From positions 32,640,877 to 32,704,876 of the forward strand of contig OX421968.1 of the NCBI GenBank assembly GCA_949128115.1: a DNA stretch of 64,000 nt, in the 5' to 3' direction. Below, piece by piece: positions 52,730 to 62,509 of the stretch (position 1 is the stretch's first letter; the number at the start of each line of letters is the position of its first letter). The DNA comes from Anaspis maculata (Eukaryota > Arthropoda > Insecta > Coleoptera > Scraptiidae). Made by a program: the position numbers and the translations under genes. The notes under the pieces were generated by a model, which saw only the letters and a program-made list of their open reading frames with translations, had not been told where the DNA came from and did not search any database.

Positions 52730-55700
52730 ATGTCGGACCCCAATGAGAAACTGTCTCAGCAGCAGGAAATATCTGACCTGAAGTTGCAACTGAACGCCTC
52801 CCAACAAACAATAGCCAGTCTGGAACTGAAGATACGCCAGAAAGAGGAAGTGATCATCAAAACGCAAGCGGACACCCTAAAGCAAATTCAGAGCTACAAA
52901 GCAGAAGTGAAGAAACTGAAAGATCAGCTTCGTGAGAAGTCTAAAATTATCGAAAACAGCTCCGCCACTGAGCTGCAGGAGGCGCTCAAAGTAGCAGAAG
53001 AAAAAGAAAACAAAGCCATCAATGAACTGCATGACAGAATCCAGAAAGATGAAAAAATGAAGTGAGTAATTAATAAATATGTAAAAGTGTTTTCTCACAG
53101 GTTGCTTTTAGTCAAATCATGGAAGAATACGAGAGAACCATCGCCACACATATTGCAGATTATAAGAAACTGAATGATTTGCACGAGACGGTGAAAGTTA
53201 ATTTGGCAACTCTAGAACTGGCATTCCACGATGTCATTCAGTAAGCATTGTACAGATTTCCTTATTGTTGTTGTTATGTTTCACTTTCTAGAAAATACGA
53301 AAGAGCCAAAGCAGTGATAGAGGGATTCAAAGCAAATGAAGAAGTTTTCAAGGAAAACATCGAAATTATGGAAAAGAATTTAAAAATGGAGACTCAGCGA
53401 TATGAATCTCTGAAGGCACATGCGAAAACCCAAATAGAAAAGTATGTTACATTTTATGCAAGGCACTTTGACAACTCACTTGAACGTGAAATTGGAAACA
53501 GTGGAACAAGGTGTCCCTCTTTATTATAGTCCTTTCCAAGATGATAGGAACCGACTCGGTAATAGGTGCGAAAAAAATTCAGTGATGCGTGGTAGGCTGA
53601 CTGCCTGGGCCGGAGCAGTTTCTTCCCATATGGGGTTTTCCACTTATCCAACAGGTTGAAGCTGTCTCCTTCAAGGTTCCTAAGAATGTTGAATGTCTTG
53701 ATTGCAGGCGATTCGAATCGATGCCCTGAGCCAGCGAATAAATTGACAGTTGTTGATTCATTTGAACTTTCCAAAAATCTTTCATAATGCATGTTCCTGG
53801 CGTAATTGTGGTGATGTAATATGACTCAGGGTAACAGTTACCTTCAGTCCATGTTTATTTAGACTTTTACTAGTAATGAAAGAACACAATAGCATCTACA
53901 CAGAATCCTCACTTACCTAAGTATGGGCCTGATGGTCAACGTCCTGATTCCAAGATAATTTCATTTGCGTTGCACTATTTTCTCAAGCGCACGTCACACA
54001 ATAGGACTGAGTGGTGCGTGGTCCCTTCCCCTTTCCCTGTTCCTCTAGTGACTCCCTTCCCTCCAGACTGTTTATTACTATTAGCATCACAGTAGATAGG
54101 GAAGAACAAGAAACTGCATGGGTAGTCCAGTAAAATAAGGATTCAACTTGGAACAAATTAGGGGCAGGATGAAAAAAATATGACGATGTGCATAATGGAA
54201 AACTGAATAAGAAAAACCAAAGTTTCATTTCCAGTCATCCCGGGAACCATGGAAAAAAAATGGAGAAGATGGAAAAACATGCGCCGCGATCTTTCTTTTG
54301 AAACGGTGAGAGATGTGTGAAAACTGTCAGGGAAAAAGTTGTAGGGAATTCAATAATCTACAAAAAAGTCCCTGGGAGTATATGTCTAACTTTGTTGTTT
54401 AAAGTTGCGTGCCGGTCTAGTGAAGTGAAAAAATTGAAAGCGAAAATTGTGAGCGACAAAGTTGTAGAGAATTGAATGCTCCACTAAAAAATTTTCAAGG
54501 CCAATTATTAGCTCTTTTAGTTTAGCCGTGAACCACGTCCGAAGTTGCGTGATGATCCTGTTGATAAAGTGGTTCTTCTGGAAAACTTACAAAAACTCTA
54601 GACTCGATGAAAAAACTATGACAATGTAGAGGATGGAAGACTGGATCTAAAAAACAAAAGTTTCATTTCACACCGTTTTGGGAAACCTGAGAAAAAAAAA
54701 GAAAAAAAAAAGAAAAACTTGAAAAATAGTGATTTGCACTCGCAGCTTCCTCATTGAATACTGAAATAAACTTAATAAATATGGAAAATCTGAACAAACT
54801 AGCTTGTAGAGGATTGAATGATCTATAGAAAATCCCGTGATGCCATGTATGCATCTTTGTCCACTTAGCTGCGGAGCGCTATCAAAGTTGGGGTACATGT
54901 CTCGTGACGCGTCGCATATGTGGTGAAACTGGCACGACGTTGCGGTCATTGTTTAATTGATTATAAAACATGATCAAATGATTTGAAAAAATTGCGTGCT
55001 TTGTTTAACGTCTGGGTAGCTAGGTACTTATTGTTAGAATTATCATTGTAGTCATCATCATCGTCTTCCGAAACGACAATGCAGGAAGCGTCAGAACAGG
55101 TGGCTCCACCGCAGTGGTGGCAACACTTGGTACACTTGAGGTCAGCTTTTCTGCATCCACAAAGCTTCTCGCAGTTTTTCAAGCATCTGCAGGAAATCAG
55201 CCGGTAGCTCTCGAAATTCTGCTACGACTGATTCAGCCGTAGCATATTTTCGAGAGCTACATTATCCTGGGTTCTAATAGGCATCAACAGAGAAATGTAT
55301 AATTTCCAACCCCATTGTTTAGATGGACAATTGTTTATTATCTCCAAGCTGTTGTTGAATGAAAATTGTTCATCAGAAATCAGTTGAAAAACATCTCATT
55401 ATCTAACGTGAATCACGTTTTTCAATTAATATACATATTGTGTTACGAAATACGAGTACTTTCTCAGTTTTAAGCCTGAGTGTCACGATACTATTTTCGT
55501 ACTATTTTGATGCTATAAATATATGATTAGAAACGACAAATTCAGAAATTCCCTAGCAACCTAGTCTCTCGTCCTAGATTTCTAGAATGAAAATATGACG
55601 AAAATATTACAGTGACACTCACGACTTGAATTTTGCCAAACAAAAAATTTTATACATAACAAAGCGTTCATCCGCGGAGTTACATTCCCAATAATAGTTA

Positions 55701-58700
55701 CCAGACGTTCAACAAAGCACGCAATTTTTTCAAATCATTCAATCATGTTTTAATTAATCAATTGAACAATGACCGCAACGTCGTGCCAGTTTGACCACAT
55801 ATGCGACGCGTCACTAGTCATGTATCCCAACTTTGATAGCGCTCCGCAGCTAAGTCGACAAAGATGCATACATATCATCAGGGCATTTTCTATAGATGAT
55901 TCAATCCTCTACAAGCTAGTTTGTTCAGATTTTCCATATTTATTACGTTTATTTCAGTATTCAATGAGGAAGCTGGGAGTGCAAATCGCTATTTTCCAAC
56001 TTTTTCTTTTTTTTTTCTGTGTGACGGTGTGAAATGAAACTTTGGTTTTTTAGATCCAGTTTTTCTTTCATCCTCTACATTGTCACAGTTTTTTCATTGA
56101 GTCTAGGGTTTTTACAAGTTTTCCAGAAGGACCACTTTATCAACAGGACTGTCGCGCACCTTCGAACGTGGTTCACGGCTGAACTAGAAAAGATAATAAT
56201 TGGCCTTGAAGATTTTCTAGTGGAATATTCAATTCTCTACAACTTTGTCGCTCACAATTTTTTGATATCTCTTGTCGTTCTCACAGCATCCAAGATGGAA
56301 GGTCACGCGGACAGTTTTTCCACTTCACTAGACCGGCGCGCAACTTTGACTGCGATAAACGGCTAAACTGAAGAAGTTGGACATATACCCCCAGGGACTT
56401 TTTTGTAGATTATTGAATTCCCTACAACTTTGTCCCCGACAGTTTTCACACATCTCTCACCGTTCTCTCACCGTTTCAAAAGAAAGATGGCGGCGCATGT
56501 TTTTCCATCTTCTCCATTTTTTTTCCATGGTTCCCGGGATGACTGGAAATAAAACTTCGGTTTTTCTTATTCAGTTTTTCATTCTCTACATCGCCATATT
56601 TTTTTCATCCTGCCCCTAATTTGTTCCAACTTTGGCCTAAAAATCGCCTCATTTTACTGGACTAGGATGGTTAGGAAGGTCCGTATTTTTTATTCTGAAT
56701 TCTTATTTTGTGGGTGGTTTATGACTTTGTTCGATAAAATTGAGAGATGGACTGAAGGTAACTGACACCCAAATAAGTACTGGCAACCAATGTGTGAGCG
56801 TTGATATGATTATTCCTAGTCATGATTTATCGCTCTTCTGAGAACAATACTCACAATGTTATGTCGTCCCTTGATACGTGCCTGTTTTATGGGTTTGCGG
56901 TAGGCAATAGGCGAAATTCAGTGCCATTTCTGCGCTGGCGCAACCATGCTAGGGGATGTGAGAATAGTGCCGTATGCTAACACATGTAAAAAGCGTAATT
57001 TCAACATTGTCTATTATTGAAACGGCTGAAAATGAAACTTTCAAATAAGCTATGGAAAAAAGAGTGTTTCTTGATCTTTCATTGTGTTCAAAACCAGCAA
57101 TGATGGATCAGTTCTAGATACACAATGAGCGAAAATATGGTAACGTGTTTATCAGTTGGTGTGTTTTTGAAAATACCGCCCTACTTCTGGTATTCTTCTC
57201 TGCCTTACGGTTACCGTCCTGTCTGTCAGTGGCATGAAACTGCATGTAAACAAATGGTAACTAAAATTTTATCGGGTTATATGTATAATATATCAGAGGT
57301 TTTGTGTTTTCTGTTTTTTTTTCTTCAAAAATGACAGGCAGTTTGTTGAGTGCCTGGCTGCAAAAACCGTACGAAAAGAACATTACAGTTCCATTTCATG
57401 TGTGTTCCCAAAAAACATCACCTTCTAGGCAACCAGTTATACACTGAAAACGGCTTTTTCGTTCTTTTCGGAACACTACGCGCGGAATTCATTTTTTCGA
57501 CAGCAATGCACATGGACAACATCATTCCACATAATCTAGCATGGAAGTCAGAAGTTTCTTGTCATCTATTTTCCTTTGTTAAATCGATGGCTGAAAATCT
57601 GCAGGTTTTGACTTTTCCTAGCTCGCGCAGACGCATGAGTTCCATCCCCTATAGTCTGTACACCGATAGAACGGACTTTTTTGAATTTCAGTGATGTAAC
57701 CTATAGCAAACAAAAGCACCAAAGAATGTAACAACATAGGCGCGTTTGGAACTAATATTAGTTTTGTTCGGTTGGTAGTCTTACCCGGGCAAATTATTCC
57801 TACGCCAAGCCAATGGCATGACATTCAGCGAGTTTGACACTTACGTACGATTTCTAACCTCCATTTCTCTATGATGTTTGTTATTTTCATTGAACTTTTT
57901 AGTCGGCTCGGCTGTTGTGAGTGTTGTGTAATAAAATCAGCTTCATTCAAAAACATTAATTTCTCATTCATTAAAATTGGTATTAAGCTGGTGTCATTTA
58001 AAATTACCATAGCACTTAGCTGTGATTAGCGGAAATAAGCACCTCTTTCTAACTGGAATTTTAAATTTCGCGGGTAACGCTCGGGACTACTTTTCAAGCG
58101 GAGGAATCTGGTGGTCCTTTCTATCAGTGTATAGAGTATAGCTTTGCGAACCTACAGCGCAACTCGTGCCGCTGAATATCGCATATTCCAGGCAGGAAGT
58201 CAGTTCCGGAGGAGCTTGTGGTGTGGTTAGTTAGCGCGTTCGACTGCCACTCCAGAGGTCGCGGGTTCGATCTCCGCCGGGGACGGATTTTCGGCCTCGA
58301 AAAACAAGCTCCTTGGTTTAGTTGGAATGCTTGCTAAATGCAAGACGCGCCGTGTGTCGCATAGCACGTAAAATACGAACGATGGTGCCGACCCCATGCG
58401 ATGTTGGTGGTCGTTAAAAATCCCTACCCTGTGTTGGAACACACAGGGGTTCGGCAAAATTTCCGGTAGGGGACTAATCATCGTGAGTAGAAGGCAACAG
58501 AGTTTGTTTCGTGGTTGTAAAAAATGTTTGAAATGTAGCCGTTAAGTGTACCCGACCCCTTATTTGTAGGACAGGTTTATTAGGCGACAATGTCATGAAG
58601 GGGACCTGAAGCCGCACATTTCACAGTAACGATTCCACCACCATTCCCTTCCTTATGCAATTTTGATTAGATGTAGGTACGGAAGAATGCGATTTACTAC

Positions 58701-59434
58701 TATTTCATTTTCGAACTTGAACATCGCCCAGTTTCCCTACTCGTCGCCACTCCATTCTCGTTGCTCTTGAGCTGTATTGTTGGTTGCCTATCAACTACCC
58801 ATTTTTCGCGACTTCCTTCCTCTTTTTTGTGTTTTATTCCTTGTTTCCTGCAATGAGCAATGTCGAAATGTCGCACGTAGCGGTCGGCTAGCTGTCAAAC
58901 GTTGACAGTTGCGAATGAAACGTCAGTGGGCGATGTTCAAGTGCGAAAATGGCATAGTTAACGTAAGTAAATCGCATTTTTCCGTATCTACATCGACTCA
59001 ACATTACACAAGGAAGAGAATGGTGGTAGAATCGTTAATGTAAAATGTGCGGCTTCGGGTCTCCTTGATGACACGGTCACCGTTTGTTGTTGCAGTTACT
59101 TATTTAATCACTTACTTAGACAAAGACGTTTCAAATGTTGAGCTTGACTTTCTACATCTTATGTTTCCCAGATTCCAATGTTGAACGTTAACAAGAGGGG
59201 TGCGACAAAGTCGATATCTGAAATTGTGCCGTACTGACTAGAACTATTTTCAGAGCCAACAAAGAAAACAACATGTTGAAAGCGTCATATGAGGCCCTTG
59301 AAATCAAACAGAATGCCATCATCAAGAGATTAGAGATCAAGACTCAAGCCTTGGATGTTTCTCTCGAACAAAAAATTAAGGAATGTGAAGAATTGGCTGC
59401 GCTGTGCGACGAAGTGACGGGGAAGAAAGTGTAA
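52730..59434 (+). CDS. tacc: TACC-domain protein (transforming acidic coiled-coil family)
   Basis: Exons 52730-53061, 53112-53240, 53292-53441 and 59254-59434 join in phase (792 bases, 263 residues plus stop). All introns are GT..AG; the first two are about 50 bp, the third 5.8 kb. The whole product is an acidic coiled coil. Residues about 1-110: LKLQLNASQQTIASLELKIR and similar heptads. About 111-205: MEEYERTIATHIADYKKLND, LATLELAFHDVIQKYERAK, VIEGFKANEEVF, TQRYESLKAHAK. The last 60 end IKECEELAALCDEVTGKK. This order is the conserved C-terminal TACC domain. In animals TACC proteins bind centrosomes and microtubule plus ends with XMAP215/ch-TOG and are recruited through Aurora A and clathrin. 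Most have a long, variable N-terminus before this domain; here in-frame stops upstream of the ATG argue for a short, domain-only form. A longer isoform using exons upstream of the window's repeats cannot be excluded. Confidence 0.85.
54961..55191 (-). pseudogene. Cys-rich (CXC-like) C-terminal coding piece
   Basis: From a likely splice acceptor (TTTCCTGCAG, near 55188) the minus strand reads CRCLKNCEKLCGCRKADLKC, then TKCCHHCGGATCSD, an acidic run (EDDDDDYNDN), and a stop at 54961. C-x-C-RKA-x-LKC-x2-C patterns of this sort occur in CXC-type cysteine clusters and near the C-termini of some transposon proteins. About 75 residues, with no recognised upstream exon. It is probably the last exon of a protein formerly encoded by the surrounding element. 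Function not assigned. Confidence 0.4.
55204..55260. repeat. 57-bp hairpin
   Basis: GTAGCTCTCGAAA and its inverse at the outer ends, with GCTACG/CGTAGC as inner stem and a loop of about 10 bases. It lies between the Cys-rich piece and unassigned sequence. Confidence 0.6.
56902..57670 (+). repeat. direct repeat, copy 1
   Basis: Very similar to 60829-61405 plus 61967-62130: same order, same orientation, 3.9 kb apart, one copy in the tacc intron and one downstream of the gene. It contains a short THAP-like phrase, VPGCKNRTKRTLQFHF (about 57350), preceded by a stop in that frame. No intact gene. Confidence 0.7.
57690..58205. other. no gene recognised
   Basis: Intronic sequence without a supported feature. 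Confidence 0.4.
58208..58530 (+). mobile_element. tRNA-derived SINE
   Basis: The head has an A-box-like TGGTTAGTTAGCG (58223-58235) and a B-box GGTTCGATCTC (58264-58274) at tRNA spacing. The T-arm still pairs (GCGGG with TCCGC), but the anticodon arm does not, so it is not a functional tRNA. A roughly 230-bp tRNA-unrelated body follows, ending in a TTGT-rich tail near 58520. RNA polymerase III would transcribe it; mobilisation requires a partner LINE. Confidence 0.7.
58590..59076. mobile_element. ~490-bp MITE-like palindrome
   Basis: Outer phrases TGTCATGAAGG..CCGCACATTT and their inverse (AAATGTGCGGCTTC..TGATGACA) enclose arms that pair up to GAACATCGCCCA. The acceptor of tacc exon 4 lies 180 bp further right. 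Confidence 0.6.
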
Positions 59435-60828
59435 TGTAAATACTCAACATACTCGTACTAACGCAAATCCTCACTCATGTATTATACGATGAAGAAGTCA
59501 CTGACGCTGGCACTTATTTTACTCGTACGTCTCACGTCATGAGCTACTTGAATTATAGTTTGACGTTGACCTCTTGAAAATCTTAGATTTTGTTGTGATT
59601 CTGTGACTAGTAATTTTTTTTCTATCAAATTTTTTTGTGCCAAATTTTGTTAGCCTTAGCAATTATTTAATTGAAAGAAACCTATTCAGAGAATGTCAGG
59701 CGGTCTGAAAGCTGTACTTAACTCACATGAAGTATTTTCTATCATCAGCACTTTATCTCAAGGTTGTCATGGTTGAGTTTTGAATTAGTGACTTCTTGCA
59801 ACTCCCATGATATGTGCAATGTAAAATGGTGCAGCAAGCAGAGCAAGCTCTACCAGTCCACTCATTAGTTCAAAACAATGACGGTGGTACTGATGAACAG
59901 CAAAATGTATTATTATTATTATTACTATTATTATTGAAAATATATTTTAAAGTGAAAACACTTTGTGCAATAAGTTAGAAGGCTTGATGAAATGATTTCC
60001 GTTGAAACAATTTTGTTCAGATACTCTTTAACCTTTTGATAAAGTTTTTGATATATGAGAAGCTCGTTTTCAAAACACTGTAAGCACTAATAACTTGAAA
60101 ATTCACCTCACAACAACAAAATGCATTGTATACGTGGACGCAATATGAGGAATACAATACAGTAATGTCTGAAGTCTGAATCATCTGAACAGAAAGTTGC
60201 CAGGCCCTGTTATTTGGATTATAGAATTCATAATGAAATAGGCCTTGGTGAAGCATAATATGTTACGATTACACATAAAATTGATTCTCAATGGCCTTCA
60301 TTCTAAGTAAAAAAAAGAAAATCTTGAACATGTATAGGTAATAATGAACAACTTACGAAAAGATTGGACACGTTATCTTCTAAGATGCACAAGTGATAGT
60401 TCGGATTACAGAATACAAGCGTTATGGAGTTCGAACTGTGTATATCATTTTACTTGATTGGGTTGTGTTCGGATTATAACGTATTTCAGATTATCTGGGT
60501 ATTTCGGATTGTAGAGGTTTAGCCACACATTACTGTACCTATATAAAAAAAATCAGCATGTTTATTTTGGGGGCAATTTTTTTTTAAGCGCTTTGAAATA
60601 ACATCAAGGATTAGTTGCATTTTGTAAGCAACAAATGGACAAATTGTGTTTTGCAAGCCATCATAGATCGGATGAACAGCGTTCATCAGCAGGTTTCTCA
60701 TCATAATTTTTTAAGGGGTAGGAAGTAGACAAAATAGAAGTTATTTTATTCTTTTACTACACCTAACAGGCAAGAGAGCCCAACTAAACGGTGAGGGAAG
60801 TTACACAATGATCCACTGGTAACTTCAA
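59435..60828. other. 3' region of tacc and unassigned sequence
   Basis: Begins with the 3' untranslated region of tacc; no clear AATAAA signal was found within the first 500 bp. A (TTA)n microsatellite lies at 59908-59935. No other gene or repeat was recognised. Confidence 0.45.
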
Positions 60829-62130
60829 GCAATAGGCGAAATTCAGTGCCATTTCTGCGCTGGCGCAACAATGCTAGGGGATTTGAGAATAGTGCCGTAT
60901 GCTAACACATGTAAAAAGCGTAATTTCAACATTGTATATTATTGAAACGGCTGTAAATGAAACTTTCAAATAAGCTATGGAAAAAAGAGTGTTTCTTGAT
61001 CTTTCATTGTGTTCAAGACCAGCAATGATGGATCAGTTTTAGATACACAAGGAGCGAAAATATGGTGACGTGTTAATCAGTTGGTGTGTTTTTGAAAATA
61101 CCGCCCTACTTCTAGTATTCTTCTCTGCCTTACGGTTGCCGTCCCGTCTGTCAATGGCATGAAACTGCATGTAAACAAATGGTAACTAAAATTTTATCGG
61201 GTTATATGTATAATATATCAGAGGTTTTGTGTTTTCTGTTTTTTTTTTTCAAAAATGACAGGCAGTTTGTTGAGTGCCTGGCTGCAAAAACCGTACGAAA
61301 AGAACATTACAGTTCCATTTCATGTGTTTCCAAGAAACATCACCTTCTAGGCAACCAGTTATACACTGAAAACGGCTTTTTCGTTCTTTTCGGAGCACTA
61401 TACGCGCGGAATAGGTCCCTTCGTTTCGGTTTTTTTGAGTGCGCATGTCTGGCGCAAATTTCATAGTTTCGTACACCGATATTGAAAATTAACACTAAAA
61501 AATATTCTAGTGCACCTAAAATTCCACAAATAATTTGGCTGAATGCTAGATACCATTTTCTATATTCAAAGAAAATGTTTCATTGAAATTGAATTCAATG
61601 ATCATTTGTGGAAGTTCAGGAACAACGAAAATGGCAACAGCGTTCAAAACAACAAGACATAGGCGCCAACTGTCACTTGTGACAATTATGATCACACTTC
61701 TCGTTTCTATCTGACCTACATTTCGTTTGCTCATGTTTTGACGAAAAAACACAACTTGTTGAAAATGACTGTACCGAGAAGGAAGTTCAAAGAAGCTAGG
61801 AAGAGATGCATTTACGGTATGTGTAAAAGTGACAGCCAGGAACCAGTAGCTGGTCAGGCAGCTAGACAGTGCATGCAGCGTTGCCATTCGACTGACAGGT
61901 GTACGAAAGTTTTCAAAATTTGGAGCCTTCAAGCATGCGCACCTGTCCAAACGAAGTAGCCTATTAATTTTTTCGACAGCAATGCACATGGACAACATCA
62001 TTCCGCATAATCTAGCATGGAAATCAGGAGTTTCTTGTCATCTATTTTCCTTTGTTAAATCGATGGCTAAAAATCTGCAGGTTTTGACTTTTCCTAGCTC
62101 GCGCAGACGCATGAGTTCCATCCCCTAGCT
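60829..62130 (+). repeat. direct repeat, copy 2, with an insertion
   Basis: Collinear with 56902-57670. It is interrupted after CGCGGAAT (61408) by about 560 bp and resumes at TTTTTTCGACAGC (about 61967). Differences between copies are few, so the duplication is fairly recent. Confidence 0.7.
61409..61966. mobile_element. ~560-bp insertion with THAP-like coding remnant
   Basis: Absent from copy 1, which gives an empty site. The ends are roughly inverted (TAGGTCCCTTCGTTT / TAGGCTACTTCGTTT, right end read inverted). On the plus strand at about 61795 it reads RKRCIYGMCKSDS, similar to the first Cys pair of THAP zinc fingers. Long frames on either strand are otherwise not recognisable. Confidence 0.5.
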
Positions 62131-62209
62131 TTGCGAACCTACAGCGCAAGTCGTGCCTTTGAATATCGCATATTGAGGTTAACAGCAGTACATTTTATAC
62201 CGCATTATA

Positions 62210-62336
62210 TGGTGGATTCATGCATAGAAATTTAAGATTTAAAATTTAACATTTTATTTTATTTCCATAAGAAACCAATGGGTGAACACTTAAATGTTAA
62301 ATCTTAAATTTTAAATTTCCATGCATGAATCCACCA
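62210..62336. repeat. 127-bp hairpin MITE
   Basis: TGGTGGATTCATGCAT and its inverse at the ends. Arms of about 45 bp continue with TTTAAGATTTAAAATTTAAC-like sequence. No target duplication was read. Confidence 0.65.
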
Positions 62337-62509
62337 ATAGTCCGGGAGCATAGGGTCAAAAAAGGCTTGGCCGTGTGCAACTTCATGAAGATATATAGAG
62401 CTATGTCCTAATCGATTCTTGGGCGATCAAGGACCATGAAAAATTATGGTGGAATATTGACATCCGCTGCAGGCAAATATGGTGGAGGCGCCAAAATGGG
62501 CTTCATCTG

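Larger units (their letters stand above)
54020..56640. mobile_element. 2.6-kb palindromic element in the tacc intron
   Basis: Arms 54020-55035 and 55690-56640 are inverse copies. Landmarks include GGTTCCCGGGATGACTGGAA at the outer part and AAAGCACGCAATTTTTTCAA at the inner part. A 650-bp loop separates them. A Cys-rich minus-strand coding piece begins in the loop and continues into the left arm. Target duplication was not identified. Confidence 0.6.
53442..59253 (+). other. tacc intron 3 (5.8 kb), repeat-filled
   Basis: Donor GTATGT at 53442 and acceptor TATTTTCAG at 59253. Phase 2 on both sides, so the exons join without an extra exon. Contents: unassigned sequence 53500-54020, a large palindrome 54020-56640, copy 1 of a direct repeat (56902-57670), unassigned 57690-58205, a SINE (58208-58530) and a MITE (58590-59076). 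Confidence 0.8.

Noticed and set aside
57350..57694. THAP-domain gene
   Set aside because: The phrase VPGCKNRTKRTLQFHF is suggestive, but the frame is closed by a stop immediately upstream and the remaining THAP residues are absent. Mentioned only as a remnant.
58211..58285. Possible functional tRNA gene
   Set aside because: A- and B-box-like motifs and a pairing T-arm are present, but the anticodon and acceptor stems do not pair and a SINE body follows. Called as a tRNA-derived SINE.
61546..62001. 151-codon minus-strand frame
   Set aside because: Crosses the border of the ~560-bp insertion into the direct repeat and shows no domain; not a coherent gene.
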